Of a stretch of DNA of 64,000 nucleotides, positions 1 through 10,104 are shown piece by piece. Below the pieces are notes generated by a model, which saw nothing but the letters and a program-made list of their open reading frames with translations, did not search any database and was not told where the DNA came from. The DNA lies in the IMG/VR virus record IMGVR_UViG_3300037264_002228, positions 34,444 through 98,443 of that record, one strand, 5' to 3'. Source of the DNA: a virus. Positions within the stretch are counted from its first letter, which is position 1, and each line of letters starts with the position of its first letter. The position numbers were made by a program, and so were the translations under genes.

Positions 1-984
1 ACTAAACACTTCGATTATAAACGTCGGAAGGGTGGTGCTGAATTATTAATTAATAATCCATTTGATGGAGACACCAAATTTAAATTCAACATTAATACAG
101 TAAAAGGTGTTTGTCATGATTGGCGTCCTGGTCATCAACATCATGATGGACCGTTCTTAAGATTCGTACAAAACTTCAAAAAAATATCGTTTTTTGAAGC
201 CGTTCGTGAGGTGTGCGGACAAGAGGTAGACCTAAGATCAATATTTAAATCTGCGAGGGCGAAGGAAATACAAGAAGACGAACCGGAAATAGTGCCGGAT
301 GCCAGCATGCCATCGTCAGCCAAATCGTTTAGAGATATTAATGAAGACGATAAAATAGGTAAAATAGCATTAAACTATTTAATATCTAGAGGCATTCATA
401 TCGAGACAGCATGTAAACATAATCTTCACTATGGCATAGATAAAGTCTATTTTCCATATTATGAATATGGCGTACAAGTATATTGGCAAGCTAGAACAAT
501 AACTAGCAAAAGGTTTGAATTCCCTAGTCTTGAGGTTACTAAATATGGGAAAGAACATTATTTGTATGGGTTTGATAATGCAGAACCTGGCCAAAATTTG
601 TTTGTTTGCGAATCAATAATAGATTCTATTACATTAGGTGATGGCGCTGTCGCGACTGGCGGTGCCAGTATGGGTGGTGGAGATGCTGTTAAGAGCAGAC
701 ACCAGTGTAAAAAGATTAGAGCAATAGGACCTAGTACTATTATATTATCTCCTGATAGAGACTTTGAGGGTTTGTCGTCAATACTGAAGAATACTGAACT
801 AATTGAGTCGATATGCGATGCTGAAATCAGATTTGTAGTTCCACCTCCACCATTTAAAGATTGGAACGAGATGTTACAAAAATCTGATGACAAATTGTAC
901 CCACGTAAATATGCTGAATCTAATACACTTCCAGTTTCACGTACATTAACATTTCATGTCAATAAATTGTTCGCCACGATCTAG
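1..984 (+). CDS. DNA primase, 5' end outside window (partial)
   Basis: The reading frame is open from base 1, so the gene begins upstream; about 327 residues are visible. The first 70 residues resemble the zinc-binding-type N-terminal domain of bacterial and phage primases (NPFDGDTKFKFN, then a KGVCHDW segment, then FLRFVQ and FFEAV). Around residues 200-290 there is a TOPRIM-like domain: a conserved Glu in VCESIID, a glycine-rich GGASMGGGD turn, and the acidic pair in LSPDRDFEG. The protein would synthesise RNA primers for lagging-strand replication with a phage helicase outside the window. The stop is TAG; suppression would add only 18 residues before a TAA. The family call is firm; the exact subfamily is not. 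Confidence 0.8.
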   Translation, partial: TKHFDYKRRKGGAELLINNPFDGDTKFKFNINTVKGVCHDWRPGHQHHDGPFLRFVQNFKKISFFEAVREVCGQEVDLRSIFKSARAKEIQEDEPEIVPDASMPSSAKSFRDINEDDKIGKIALNYLISRGIHIETACKHNLHYGIDKVYFPYYEYGVQVYWQARTITSKRFEFPSLEVTKYGKEHYLYGFDNAEPGQNLFVCESIIDSITLGDGAVATGGASMGGGDAVKSRHQCKKIRAIGPSTIILSPDRDFEGLSSILKNTELIESICDAEIRFVVPPPPFKDWNEMLQKSDDKLYPRKYAESNTLPVSRTLTFHVNKLFATI

Positions 985-1006
985 CCATCCAAATATATAA
1001 TATCAC

Positions 1007-1291
1007 ATGCAATTATCGTGGTTACAATACCAAAAAGGTAACCAAGCTAAGTATTATTTAGTCTTGGTATTATTAGACTTAGAAGATAAATATGTTGCAT
1101 TAATGGCCAAAGACATTAATGACGCTGATATAACTAATATTAGGAAAAATATGGCATTATTGGATAATTATTCAATAGAAGAAAAAATTAAGTGGTTTAA
1201 ACAACATATTTCTACCTATAATAGAGCGTATCGTGAGTTTAAAAAGAAACAAGCGAAGATTGATAGTATGTTTCCATTAAAGGCGGTCTAA
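1007..1291 (+). CDS. Small hypothetical protein at the head of the tail operon
   Basis: A 94-residue protein I do not recognise. It is mostly helical in appearance, with a charged C-terminal half (NRAYREFKKKQAK). The stop codon abuts the ATG of the baseplate hub gene, so the two are probably co-transcribed. Its position directly ahead of hub and tape-measure genes would suit a small assembly chaperone, in the way T4 gp26/gp51 serve the hub, but there is no sequence evidence for that. An AT-rich stretch with AATATATAATAT lies just upstream and could carry a promoter. Confidence 0.6.
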   Translation: MQLSWLQYQKGNQAKYYLVLVLLDLEDKYVALMAKDINDADITNIRKNMALLDNYSIEEKIKWFKQHISTYNRAYREFKKKQAKIDSMFPLKAV

Positions 1292-2518
1292 ATGGGCGAA
1301 CCTATACGTACACATAAGCCAATAGTTGAAATTTCAATAGATGGTGGCTCAGACATTGGTGCGAATTTTACAAAATTTGAATGGGCTAGTTTTAATAATG
1401 GTGGATATATTATTAAAGCTAAAATTTTTGATCCATATTTTAATATATTAAAGAATTTAGCTACTAAAGGTTATTTAAAAGATGGTAGACAAAAAGAAAC
1501 AGAAGTAAAATTTAGAATTAAATGGTCATCTGGTAAAGAAACTCAAAACCGCACAGCATTCATGACATCGTTAAGTGCGCATGGTGTTAATGAATCTGGT
1601 GAAATTGAATTTATAGCCATAGATCCACCAAGTTTTTACTTAAATGAAGGTACTGCTGATGGCAAAGCATATAAGGGTAATGTAAGTTCTGTTATCAAAC
1701 AAGTTATAAATGAGTATGCACCGAATGTGTCTCTTGAAGTAACAGAAACAGATGATAACAAAGAGAATATTTGGTATATGATGCGTCAGGATCCAAAGAC
1801 GTTTATACGATCAATGCTTGATTGGTCTGCTAGCATAACACCTAAGAAAACGCATTGGATTGTTGCTAGTAATGATAAAAAATTAATTATCAAAGAACAA
1901 GATGAGATTAAAGTAGAAGATTTCGGTGTTTATCATTTAAATCGTAATGGTCAAACAGCTAAGGATGTAAAATTATATGAAGTATTGGCTGACAATTTTA
2001 TAAGCCCGCTACAAACTAAACTCATTACTTCTGGTATATCGGCCATTTCTGGCGAATATCTTGATAAAATCACTGATGCAGAAGAAAATAAAGTTTTTGT
2101 TAAAGATGAAAACACAAGTAGTAAAGTAAATGTGAATGTCCAGCCAACGCAGGGCTTTAAAAAACCAGACAAGAAATGGGCCACTAGTGTAAAATCTATC
2201 CCTGAGCATAGCGCTGGTGACCTTGGTATACCATATAGTAAATATATTGATGGAAGAGCACGCGGCATATTCATGAACATGCTTAATCTTGTCATGCGCA
2301 TGCGTTTGCGAGTAATAGGCGACTTTATGTTCGATGATAGCAGTAAAATTGGAGTTGCAAAATGCAATATTAGCTGGAAAGATATAGAAGGAGAACCATA
2401 TTTCCTTGGAGGGAATTGGTTAATTTACGGCTTTCATCATATAGTATCTGTACAAGATTGGGACACAGACCTTTATTTGGCTCGTCTCGATCATGATGCG
2501 TCGGCTAAGAAGGTATAA
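1292..2518 (+). CDS. Baseplate hub protein, gp27/gpD-like
   Basis: 408 residues. The layout follows the T4 gp27 / phage late-control D / VgrG N-terminal fold. A first beta domain has the pattern 'F..FEWASFNNGGY..KAKIFDP'. A middle segment (about residues 125-190) has YKGNVSSVIKQVINEYAP followed by NIWYMMRQDPKTFIRSMLDW, which is typical of the hub's tube-like domain. The hub trimer links the tail tube to the spike. The gene ends one base into the start codon of the tape measure gene (ATAATG overlap), implying translational coupling. The spike protein that would dock onto it is encoded at 6441-8960. Confidence 0.75.
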   Translation: MGEPIRTHKPIVEISIDGGSDIGANFTKFEWASFNNGGYIIKAKIFDPYFNILKNLATKGYLKDGRQKETEVKFRIKWSSGKETQNRTAFMTSLSAHGVNESGEIEFIAIDPPSFYLNEGTADGKAYKGNVSSVIKQVINEYAPNVSLEVTETDDNKENIWYMMRQDPKTFIRSMLDWSASITPKKTHWIVASNDKKLIIKEQDEIKVEDFGVYHLNRNGQTAKDVKLYEVLADNFISPLQTKLITSGISAISGEYLDKITDAEENKVFVKDENTSSKVNVNVQPTQGFKKPDKKWATSVKSIPEHSAGDLGIPYSKYIDGRARGIFMNMLNLVMRMRLRVIGDFMFDDSSKIGVAKCNISWKDIEGEPYFLGGNWLIYGFHHIVSVQDWDTDLYLARLDHDASAKKV

Positions 2519-5500
2519 TGGCAGACATTAATACATACGCTCTTGGGTTAGAATTCCAAATGCAGACCAAGCCTGCTATGGAAGCTATGGGTCAATTGCT
2601 AGATATGGCTGCTAAACTACAAAACAAAATGTCGGCTGCTGCTGCGTCGTTGTCACCATCAGATACTGCATTAGAAGAAATAATTGATCTTACTGATCCG
2701 TTGGAAGCAATGGGTCTATTAACTGGTCAGCTAGAACGAAAAATGGATGATCTTGCGAAAGCTGAGCAATTTCTTGCATTGGCTACGTTTGAAAGCGAAC
2801 AAGCGGCGGCAGCTACAGAAGAAACAGTTTTTAAACTTAAACATGAAATTGATGATGTAAATGAGGCTGTAAAAAAGTTACATAAAACATGGGAAAAATG
2901 GCCGTACTTATTTGAAGAACATGATAAACAAATAAAGAACGCAACAAGAAATTTTGATATTAATAAGCGTTCAATCGATAGGCAACATAAATCATTAAAA
3001 GAACAAAGTGCAGTATTCTTAAGCGTGCGGAATGCAATACTTGGAGTCACTGAAGAAACTAAACAATTAAACAACATTATTACTGCAGGTCTTGGAAAAT
3101 ATGGTGCTCTTGCTGCGGCTCTTGCATTTATTGGAATTGGCTTCAAAGATGTAATGGAAATGCAAGATACTTATGCTAAAGTTACATTTACTGCAATAGG
3201 TGGTCAAACGGCATTAATAGCTAGCACTAACAGACTACGTGCAACAACTGGTGCGTCTTCAAAAGAAGCAATTAAAGCATTAACGGCGCTTGCTGAGGTT
3301 GGGTTTAGAGCAGAACACAATATTTCTGCATTAGCAGATGCTAATTATAAGTTTAGTAAAGCAACTGGTGTATCAGAGTCAATAACAGCACAATTCCAGC
3401 GACAAATTGTCGCGATGGGTGGCAGCGCAAACATGGCTAAAAACAGTTTGGCGGCTATGTCTGCGATTATTAGAAACAGCGGATTGACGGCAAAAGAAGC
3501 TGAGTCATTAATGAGCGGATTTAGCAAAACGATGTTACGTATGGCATTATTTGGCAAAACCAAAGAAGATTTTGCAGCAACAACTACTGAATTAGGTAAG
3601 CTATCTGGCGCATTTAAAATGGCAGGTGGTAGTGCTGAGTCTGTTAATCAACAATTTGGTAAAATGCTAGAAGATCCACTTGAAATGGCTATTGCATTAG
3701 GAAAATTAGATATTGAGATGGATGAAAATGCAAGCATGCATGAAAAAATGCAGGCTTACATGAAGGGCACTTCTGCTATTCTAGCTGAAACAGCTGGGAT
3801 GACAGATATAGAAAGACAGAAAACACTAGAGGCTAGAGGTGTTAATTTAGATTATGCTGCTTCGTTTGTGTTGCTTGAACAAGAATTGTTAAAAACCGGC
3901 AAAACACAAGAACAATACTTAAAAGGAGTGGCTGCTGCGCCAGATATTAATAAAGATTGGCAGACAGCCACAAGTACATTAACTGAACAACTAAAACAAA
4001 TACTGACACCTATAATGAATATAGCTTCGACTATTGGTTCTGTATTAGTGCCAGCTGCAACTAAATTGGCTAGTGTGGTGTCATATTTAACTACCACGTT
4101 TGGAAAATGGTGGAGCGATTTACAAACGAATTCACCGATTTTAGCTAACATTATATCAGCTGTAGCTGTTGGTGCTATTGGATTTCTTGCATTTGGTGCA
4201 GTAGCAAGCAAATTAATTGGTATGTTTTCACCATTGACAAATGCTATTAAGGCCGTGTTGAATCCAATAGAACAAGTTAATAAAACGATGGATGTGGCGC
4301 AGAAAGCCTCATCATCTGCCGGATTGGGAGTTAAAACATTTTTAACGAATTTGGGTCAAGGCTTAAAGGCACTAGCAGCACCTGGCGCATTACAAGGTGC
4401 TTTAATATTGGGTGTATTGGCAGTTATTGTTGGTGGAACATTGTTGGCATTGGCCATTGCGATGAAGGAATTGGGAATTAGCGTCGGAGAACTTGTTGGC
4501 GCATCTGTTGGATTATTGATAGCTGCAGGTGCATTTTATGTTATGGCTGCTGCACTTGCTGTTCTAGGTCCAGTATCTGCGATAGCGGCTCCATTATTAT
4601 TACCATTAGCTGTTGTATTCTTAGCCATTGGTGCCGCTGTCCTTTTAGCTAGTATTGGCGTATCATTAATGGCGTTGGCTTTCACGGAATTATTTAAAGC
4701 AATACTGCCACAAGCACCAATGTTTGTTATGATTATGGCATCAATGGCTATTTTAATGCCCGCCCTAGCAATTGGGTTTGGCTTGTTGGCTGCATCATTA
4801 GCTATTTCTGCTCCGATTATTTTGATCGGATTCGGTGCATTATTGGTAGCAGCATTAATGGGTTTTATTATAAATCCGGTACTAGAACGATTTGCGAATA
4901 GTTTGAGCCTTATTTCGAGCGCAATGTCTGGGCTTGGTGCTGGTGCTGGTGTGTCATTGCTAAGTTTAGCTATTGGCATAACGGCTTTCATGGCTTCGTT
5001 GATGGGAATTGCTGTTGGTGGTGGTATAGGATCATTGTTCGGTGTTAAGAATCCAGTACAACAAGCAGCAGAAATCGGTGCTGCAATGTTTTTAGTTGCA
5101 GCACCAGCCGCAATGCTATCAAATGCATTAGGAAAATTATCTGACATTGGCGATATATTTAAACCGTTTATTGATAGTGTGCTTGGTCGTAAAAACGAAA
5201 TAGCAGAGGCAGTATCATTTATATCATCAATAGCAACACAAATTGAACTTGCAAGAAAAACTATTAATGGAGCCACAGCTGGTGTTGGATTAATAATTCC
5301 AGTTAAGTTTGCAGAACCAGTACGTAAACCAATAATTACTGAAGACACTGCACGCAAGATCCGTGAAGAGCGTAATCAGTCAAATCTTGTTCGTGGTACT
5401 GAAGACATGAAAAACGCTATAGATAAAGTAACTAATCGTTTAGATAAGGGTGCAGGCATTGGTGAATTAGTTGAATTGTTAAAAATATGGCTACCTAAGA

Positions 5501-5562
5501 TCGCAAAACCAGAAGACAGTGGTGCTGCTGGTTTGTCTAGTGTAGCTAACCAATGGATGTAA
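2518..5562 (+). CDS. Tail tape measure protein
   Basis: 1014 residues. The N-terminal 180 residues are alpha-helical and probably coiled coil, then come alanine-rich helices typical of tape measure proteins. The region from about residue 540 to 900 contains a series of long hydrophobic segments (for example LGVLAVIVGGTLLALAIAM) that could insert in the host inner membrane during DNA ejection. The protein sets tail length inside the tube. It lies between the hub gene and a baseplate/tube gene. Long open frames on the opposite strand here are low-complexity shadows of the Ala/Gly/Leu-rich sequence. Confidence 0.85.
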   Translation: MADINTYALGLEFQMQTKPAMEAMGQLLDMAAKLQNKMSAAAASLSPSDTALEEIIDLTDPLEAMGLLTGQLERKMDDLAKAEQFLALATFESEQAAAATEETVFKLKHEIDDVNEAVKKLHKTWEKWPYLFEEHDKQIKNATRNFDINKRSIDRQHKSLKEQSAVFLSVRNAILGVTEETKQLNNIITAGLGKYGALAAALAFIGIGFKDVMEMQDTYAKVTFTAIGGQTALIASTNRLRATTGASSKEAIKALTALAEVGFRAEHNISALADANYKFSKATGVSESITAQFQRQIVAMGGSANMAKNSLAAMSAIIRNSGLTAKEAESLMSGFSKTMLRMALFGKTKEDFAATTTELGKLSGAFKMAGGSAESVNQQFGKMLEDPLEMAIALGKLDIEMDENASMHEKMQAYMKGTSAILAETAGMTDIERQKTLEARGVNLDYAASFVLLEQELLKTGKTQEQYLKGVAAAPDINKDWQTATSTLTEQLKQILTPIMNIASTIGSVLVPAATKLASVVSYLTTTFGKWWSDLQTNSPILANIISAVAVGAIGFLAFGAVASKLIGMFSPLTNAIKAVLNPIEQVNKTMDVAQKASSSAGLGVKTFLTNLGQGLKALAAPGALQGALILGVLAVIVGGTLLALAIAMKELGISVGELVGASVGLLIAAGAFYVMAAALAVLGPVSAIAAPLLLPLAVVFLAIGAAVLLASIGVSLMALAFTELFKAILPQAPMFVMIMASMAILMPALAIGFGLLAASLAISAPIILIGFGALLVAALMGFIINPVLERFANSLSLISSAMSGLGAGAGVSLLSLAIGITAFMASLMGIAVGGGIGSLFGVKNPVQQAAEIGAAMFLVAAPAAMLSNALGKLSDIGDIFKPFIDSVLGRKNEIAEAVSFISSIATQIELARKTINGATAGVGLIIPVKFAEPVRKPIITEDTARKIREERNQSNLVRGTEDMKNAIDKVTNRLDKGAGIGELVELLKIWLPKIAKPEDSGAAGLSSVANQWM

Positions 5563-5568
5563 AATAAT

Positions 5569-6129
5569 ATGTCATTTTCATTGTCTGGTGCTGATAGAAG
5601 CATAGTCCGTAATGTTAAGATGAAAATCTTATCAAGTCCTGATATAGTAAGCGGTTTGCCAATAGGCGAGGATGTAAAATTTCAATTTCCACCTAGAATT
5701 ACTGATGATAGCAAAATTGCAAACTGGAAGGAAGATGAAAAAGCTACATTTGAGCCTTTGGTTACATGGATGGGTTCTAGTGCACGCAAAATTTCTATTG
5801 AAATAACATATATAGTAACTGGTGAAGAATTTACTACTAAAACTATTGCTGAAATCACGCGTCAATTTAAGGCATACTTCTATCGTTCGATTAAAAGTGG
5901 TTCAAATGTTCCAATCATAAAACTACGTATGTATGAACATAATCCACAAGAAACAGATTTTAGATTAAATGACGTTAGCATATCATATGGTGAAACATTA
6001 ATTCAAGATGGAGCAGGTATATTTCCATTATTAACAAAAATTAAATTGGGTGCAAGTTTGATAACTCAAGTAAATAAGAAACAACAGATACCAAATTTAA
6101 GAAATACGCCTCCAAAGGAATGGTATTAA
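5569..6129 (+). CDS. Baseplate/tail-tube associated protein
   Basis: 186 residues, in the tail operon between the tape measure and gp53-like genes. It contains VKFQFPPRITDDSKIANWKE and then WMGSSARKISIEITYIV, a pattern seen in small baseplate or tube-initiator proteins of contractile systems (T4 gp48/gp54 region). No enzymatic motif is visible. A role in nucleating the tail tube on the baseplate is plausible from position; the assignment to gp48 or gp54 is a guess. Start ATG at 5569 follows the previous stop by six bases. Confidence 0.6.
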   Translation: MSFSLSGADRSIVRNVKMKILSSPDIVSGLPIGEDVKFQFPPRITDDSKIANWKEDEKATFEPLVTWMGSSARKISIEITYIVTGEEFTTKTIAEITRQFKAYFYRSIKSGSNVPIIKLRMYEHNPQETDFRLNDVSISYGETLIQDGAGIFPLLTKIKLGASLITQVNKKQQIPNLRNTPPKEWY

Positions 6130-6130
6130 T

Positions 6131-6448
6131 ATGTCAATTGCAAAAGATCCGCACTCACGATTTTTATTGTCAAATCCGATTATCCATAATGGTGTTGAGG
6201 CGTTTGGTATAATGACAAAACACTTTTTCCTTGACCAAAATAATCTTAAAGATGATCAAATAATATCTGTTGAAATTACGCCAGATCTTGCTGGAAAACC
6301 GTGGGCCGTGGCTAATAAATTATATAATTCACCAGTATTGGATTGGGTTATTGTACTGTTTAATAGACCTATAAATCCTGTTAATTGGCCATATATCGGT
6401 ACTGTTATTAAAGCACCAATTGAAAGCGTGGTTGTACCGAATGTCTAA
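6131..6448 (+). CDS. Baseplate wedge protein, gp53-like
   Basis: 105 residues. The C-terminal half (YNSPVLDWVIVLFNRPINPVNWPY) matches the characteristic T4 gp53 core, in which a protein 'spends' a Trp-rich stretch ending in a WP motif. gp53 joins wedges into the complete baseplate. Much shorter than T4 gp53 (about 196 residues), so it is the minimal version of the domain. The next gene starts inside its last codons. Confidence 0.7.
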   Translation: MSIAKDPHSRFLLSNPIIHNGVEAFGIMTKHFFLDQNNLKDDQIISVEITPDLAGKPWAVANKLYNSPVLDWVIVLFNRPINPVNWPYIGTVIKAPIESVVVPNV

Positions 6449-8960
6449 TGACAATCTTAATTTGGTTTTTCAGAAATTTTTTAAAGAACGTACTGAAAAT
6501 TTATTTGACAGGTTTGATGGTCTATATCGGGCTATTGTAGAAGAAACTAATGATCCACTACGCATTGGACGTGTTAGGGTTCGTATACCAGAATTACACA
6601 ATAAAGATGTAAAAAGAGATGAATTACCATGGGCTGCCCCGGCATTTTCTCTTGGTGGTAAAGGCTGTGGATGGTGGGGTAGTCCGATTATTGGCGATGT
6701 AATTTTTGTTCAATTTGAGAAGAACCATCCATATGCACCTGTTTGGGTTGGCTCTGCAAGCCCAACTAGAAGAAAATTTTATCCATTACAATCAATACAT
6801 GGTGTTACACCACTTGCAGTAAATGATAAGGGTGAGCCAGCAGATTCACCATCAGATTATCAAAAAGAATATCTTCCTAAAGACGAGCGCCCATTAAGTG
6901 TTGGTGTTCGTGATAGATATGGCACATTTTTCATGCTGAATTCTGTTGGGTTCTTTCCTAAAGAACACGAAGAGCAAGCAGCAGCCGCTGGTACTGATGG
7001 TGTTGCAAAATCTGAATTTAAGGCAGCAAAGGAAGCACCAAAAGAAAATGATCCAGATACAAAATATGCCGTTTTGCATACAAAGTATGGTCATACCTTT
7101 TTAATGACAGATGTTGGGTATGATTGGAAAAAAGAATTTAAAGGCGACCATAATGAAGATGAAAGTTTCGAAATAGCTAGAGCTAAATATTTACAAAAGC
7201 TGTTTAATGAAGATAAACCGAAAGATAGAGATCAGCGCCGTATAGAATTGCGTACACGGTATGGTCACAAGCTTGAAATGCGCGACGTAGGTTGGAAGAA
7301 GAATCGTCCAGGTGAATTCGACAAACAAGTTGAAGTTGCCAAAGGTGACGAAGATGAACGTTGGGTTAAATTGCGCACTAAGGGTGGCCATGTTATTCAA
7401 TCTATTGATAAAGGTTGCGACCCAGAATCAGACAAATTCGTAAAGCAATTATTAAAAACTGATAAAGGTGCCGATTTAGATGGTGAGGATGAAGAAGATT
7501 TTAAAGACGATGCGCGTCAAATTAGGTTTGTCACAAGACATGGTGCAAAGTTTGCATTAGATGATCGTGGCTCTGATAAAACTGATGCACTTGGTAAAGA
7601 AGAACCACGTGGTAATGGATTATTAATTAAGACAAGACGTAAATTTGGTATTGACATTAACGATAAAGACCCTGCAAATCGCATGTTGTTTTATACACCT
7701 AAATCTAAAGCTTTAGATTTTAATGATCGTTTTGATTATATCATGATGACAACCGATACGTCTGATAAAATCCCAGAAGATTTTAAAGGTTTAAAGAGCA
7801 ATGAATTTGCTAAAACAGTAGCATTAACACACGATCCAGAAAAGACTTCATATCATATTAAACTAGACAAAAAGAATCATTATGTTAGTATGAAGACGCC
7901 AGAAGGTCAAGGTATCGAGATGCGCGACGGAGATGCTCCGTGTGCAAGTTTCACTGAAACAACTGGTCCAGATGATCGTGGTATGTGGATGTCTAGGGAC
8001 CATAATAGATCTGTTTGGCGTAGTAAGAATAATGATATGTACATCATCTTAGATGATGGTAAGCAATTGATACTCATTAAGAATGAAACCGATAAAATAC
8101 AGATTTATGCCAAAGGAAACGTAGAAGTAATATCGGAAGCTGATATATGTTTAAAAGCTAAAAAAGATATTTCTCTCAAAGCCGGTGGTCAAATCAATAT
8201 GGAAGTAGGCAATGGTACACAATTCACCGTCAGACCTGGCCATTGCGGCACAAATGATGAACTACGAGCTGGTCGCGTAAATTGTATTACAATGTTTGGA
8301 TTGCATGAATCTATTGATATTCCTCAGCATCCTGCTGGCCCTGCTCCTACTGGTTCAGCAACGCAATGTACTGTATGTGATCCTGAAGAAATTATTATTG
8401 AACCACGTAAACCTAAACCATTTAATGAAGAGCGTAATTGTGCTCCAAACAAATCAGAAGCTAAACCATTACCTAAAACTGTATTCCCAGGAGGCTCTGG
8501 TGGGTTTGGTGGCGGCGGTGGCGGTGGCGGCGGAGAAGGACCACCACCACCAAGCGAGTTCGCGCCATCAAGTGAACCAGATGTTACTGTGAATCCAGAA
8601 CAACAGCCAACGGACCCACTTAGCCCATCTGGTGGTACATTGTTCTATGGTTGCTCAAATATCTTTAAGACAGAAATTGAAGAGTTTGGAATTACGCTTG
8701 ATTCATTTGCTAATAATGATAATATACCACCATTAACTAATGCATCTAAGATTGTGCTATTCTTTGATACATTCCAAGCAGCCGATGCGGCAGAGAAATC
8801 AAAGAAAATTCATGGTGGCCGTTCGATAATTTATAGAGTGACTGGTGTTCCTGATCCTACATTGCTGACATATCTGACAACCGATAGATTAGCAGAGTAC
8901 AAAGGAAATATACCTCCAGAGGCTTTTGAGTTGTTTGAAGAAGAACCAGATTTAACATAA
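6441..8960 (+). CDS. Baseplate central spike, gp5/VgrG-type OB-fold protein
   Basis: 839 residues from the ATG at 6441, which overlaps the previous stop; an earlier in-frame GTG/ATG-like start at 6420 is less likely. Residues about 25-115 form a gp5-type OB fold (FDGLYRAIVEETNDPLRIGR, then GWWGSPIIGDVIFVQFE). No lysozyme domain is seen. The middle carries four or five repeats of about 60 residues, each with a 'YGH.f.M.DvG' core. They are followed by a beta-helix-like stretch (IYAKGNVEVISEADICLKAKK segments) expected to form the puncturing needle. A Gly-rich then Pro-rich linker near residue 690 precedes a C-terminal domain of unknown function. It would sit on the hub encoded at 1292-2518. Confidence 0.8.
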   Translation: MSNDNLNLVFQKFFKERTENLFDRFDGLYRAIVEETNDPLRIGRVRVRIPELHNKDVKRDELPWAAPAFSLGGKGCGWWGSPIIGDVIFVQFEKNHPYAPVWVGSASPTRRKFYPLQSIHGVTPLAVNDKGEPADSPSDYQKEYLPKDERPLSVGVRDRYGTFFMLNSVGFFPKEHEEQAAAAGTDGVAKSEFKAAKEAPKENDPDTKYAVLHTKYGHTFLMTDVGYDWKKEFKGDHNEDESFEIARAKYLQKLFNEDKPKDRDQRRIELRTRYGHKLEMRDVGWKKNRPGEFDKQVEVAKGDEDERWVKLRTKGGHVIQSIDKGCDPESDKFVKQLLKTDKGADLDGEDEEDFKDDARQIRFVTRHGAKFALDDRGSDKTDALGKEEPRGNGLLIKTRRKFGIDINDKDPANRMLFYTPKSKALDFNDRFDYIMMTTDTSDKIPEDFKGLKSNEFAKTVALTHDPEKTSYHIKLDKKNHYVSMKTPEGQGIEMRDGDAPCASFTETTGPDDRGMWMSRDHNRSVWRSKNNDMYIILDDGKQLILIKNETDKIQIYAKGNVEVISEADICLKAKKDISLKAGGQINMEVGNGTQFTVRPGHCGTNDELRAGRVNCITMFGLHESIDIPQHPAGPAPTGSATQCTVCDPEEIIIEPRKPKPFNEERNCAPNKSEAKPLPKTVFPGGSGGFGGGGGGGGGEGPPPPSEFAPSSEPDVTVNPEQQPTDPLSPSGGTLFYGCSNIFKTEIEEFGITLDSFANNDNIPPLTNASKIVLFFDTFQAADAAEKSKKIHGGRSIIYRVTGVPDPTLLTYLTTDRLAEYKGNIPPEAFELFEEEPDLT

Positions 8961-8969
8961 ATATAATTT

Positions 8970-9686
8970 ATGATATTGCGTTTCCCGTCAGGCTTATACC
9001 AAGACGCTGGGCAATTACCGGAAGGTGTTGCTGCTGGCAATGTGACTTTCGTTATTTCTAACGAAGAACCTAAGCGCTCTGACATAGTTGTTGTACAACT
9101 ACCTGTCTCAGAAGAAATAAAACCAGCACCAGCTTCACTATATAGTGAAGCTGATAGGCGCGAAGCGTTTGGTGAACTGGTTTATACACTGGTAGAATCT
9201 AATCGTACCGAATCTGGATCTAATAAAAAATTGTTTGGTATTGGTGATTTTTTGGAGTTTGATGACGACGATATTGCGTTGCCTGATTTGCTTGGTGTTC
9301 CAAGACAAGTTGATATTCAACACAATACTAATTTAATAGATTATGCCGATGCTGGATTAACTGTAGAAGAAATAAGTGAAATTACCATTTCGGCTACCAC
9401 AAAAAAACGTGAGCTTGAATCAGAAGTTGCACTATTACAATCGCAAGTCGTAAATTTACAATCTGCTGCATTAGAAAATCAAAAACGCATAAATGAAACA
9501 AGAAAATTGATATCAGCAGTTTCACAAATAGTTGGATCTAATGATTCGATATTAATAAAATTAAAAACTAGAGAATCTGATTTGGAACTAGAACGAGATA
9601 CTATTATTAGTTCAATAAATACAACCAATGACCTATTGAAAGATACTTATAATTCATTACTTGAAATTTCAGGATTGGTACATTAA
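8970..9686 (+). CDS. Baseplate-region protein with C-terminal coiled coil
   Basis: 238 residues, not recognised. The N-terminal third resembles the C-terminal tail of the preceding spike gene product only in composition. An acidic run (FLEFDDDDIALPDLLG) lies near residue 92. Residues about 130-235 are a predicted coiled coil rich in Glu, Leu, Lys and Asn (KKRELESEVALLQSQVVNLQ). Its stop codon overlaps the start of the gp25-like gene (TAATG), so it is a translated member of the baseplate operon and probably a structural component. Confidence 0.6.
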   Translation: MILRFPSGLYQDAGQLPEGVAAGNVTFVISNEEPKRSDIVVVQLPVSEEIKPAPASLYSEADRREAFGELVYTLVESNRTESGSNKKLFGIGDFLEFDDDDIALPDLLGVPRQVDIQHNTNLIDYADAGLTVEEISEITISATTKKRELESEVALLQSQVVNLQSAALENQKRINETRKLISAVSQIVGSNDSILIKLKTRESDLELERDTIISSINTTNDLLKDTYNSLLEISGLVH

Positions 9687-10102
9687 TGGCTAAATCGACA
9701 TATTTTGGTTTTAATCCGCCGTTTTATCGTGATGGACACGTAATGCCTGTTCAGACGGATGAGCGTCTGATTAAAAACGATTTACTACAATTGTTGTTGA
9801 CGTCTCCTGGCGAGAGAGTCTTTAGACCAGATTTTGGTACCGAGTTGCGTAGATCGATGTTTGAACCAATAGACGATTTTCAAGTTGATAGTATTAAAAA
9901 TTCGATAGCGCTTTCGATTGACCAGTTTGAGCCAAGAATAAAAGTGTCTGAAATATTTATAGAACGTGATGATGACAATAGCCAATTAAATGTTAAAGTA
10001 TATGCTGCATTAACAATAGATCCTAACAGAATTTTAGAATTGAATTTATCATTACCTATTGGACCAAATGCATCACAAGCAGCACCTAAACGTACGGTAT
10101 AA
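9686..10102 (+). CDS. Baseplate wedge protein gp25/gpW-like
   Basis: 138 residues with the hallmark gp25-like core: LLTSPGERVFRPDFGTELR, then a Glu/Pro/Asp-containing turn and a segment with EPRIKVSEIFIERDD. gp25 is the conserved sheath-initiating wedge protein of contractile tails and binds the gp6/J-type protein encoded immediately downstream. Residue spacing and length are normal for the family. Start overlaps the previous stop by one base. Confidence 0.9.
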   Translation: MAKSTYFGFNPPFYRDGHVMPVQTDERLIKNDLLQLLLTSPGERVFRPDFGTELRRSMFEPIDDFQVDSIKNSIALSIDQFEPRIKVSEIFIERDDDNSQLNVKVYAALTIDPNRILELNLSLPIGPNASQAAPKRTV

Positions 10103-10104
10103 AT

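Noticed and set aside
4536-5357. 273-codon open frame on the minus strand
   Set aside because: It mirrors the Ala/Gly/Leu-rich tape measure gene; its Ala/Ile/Asn-rich, repetitive translation is an antisense shadow and there is no ribosome site.
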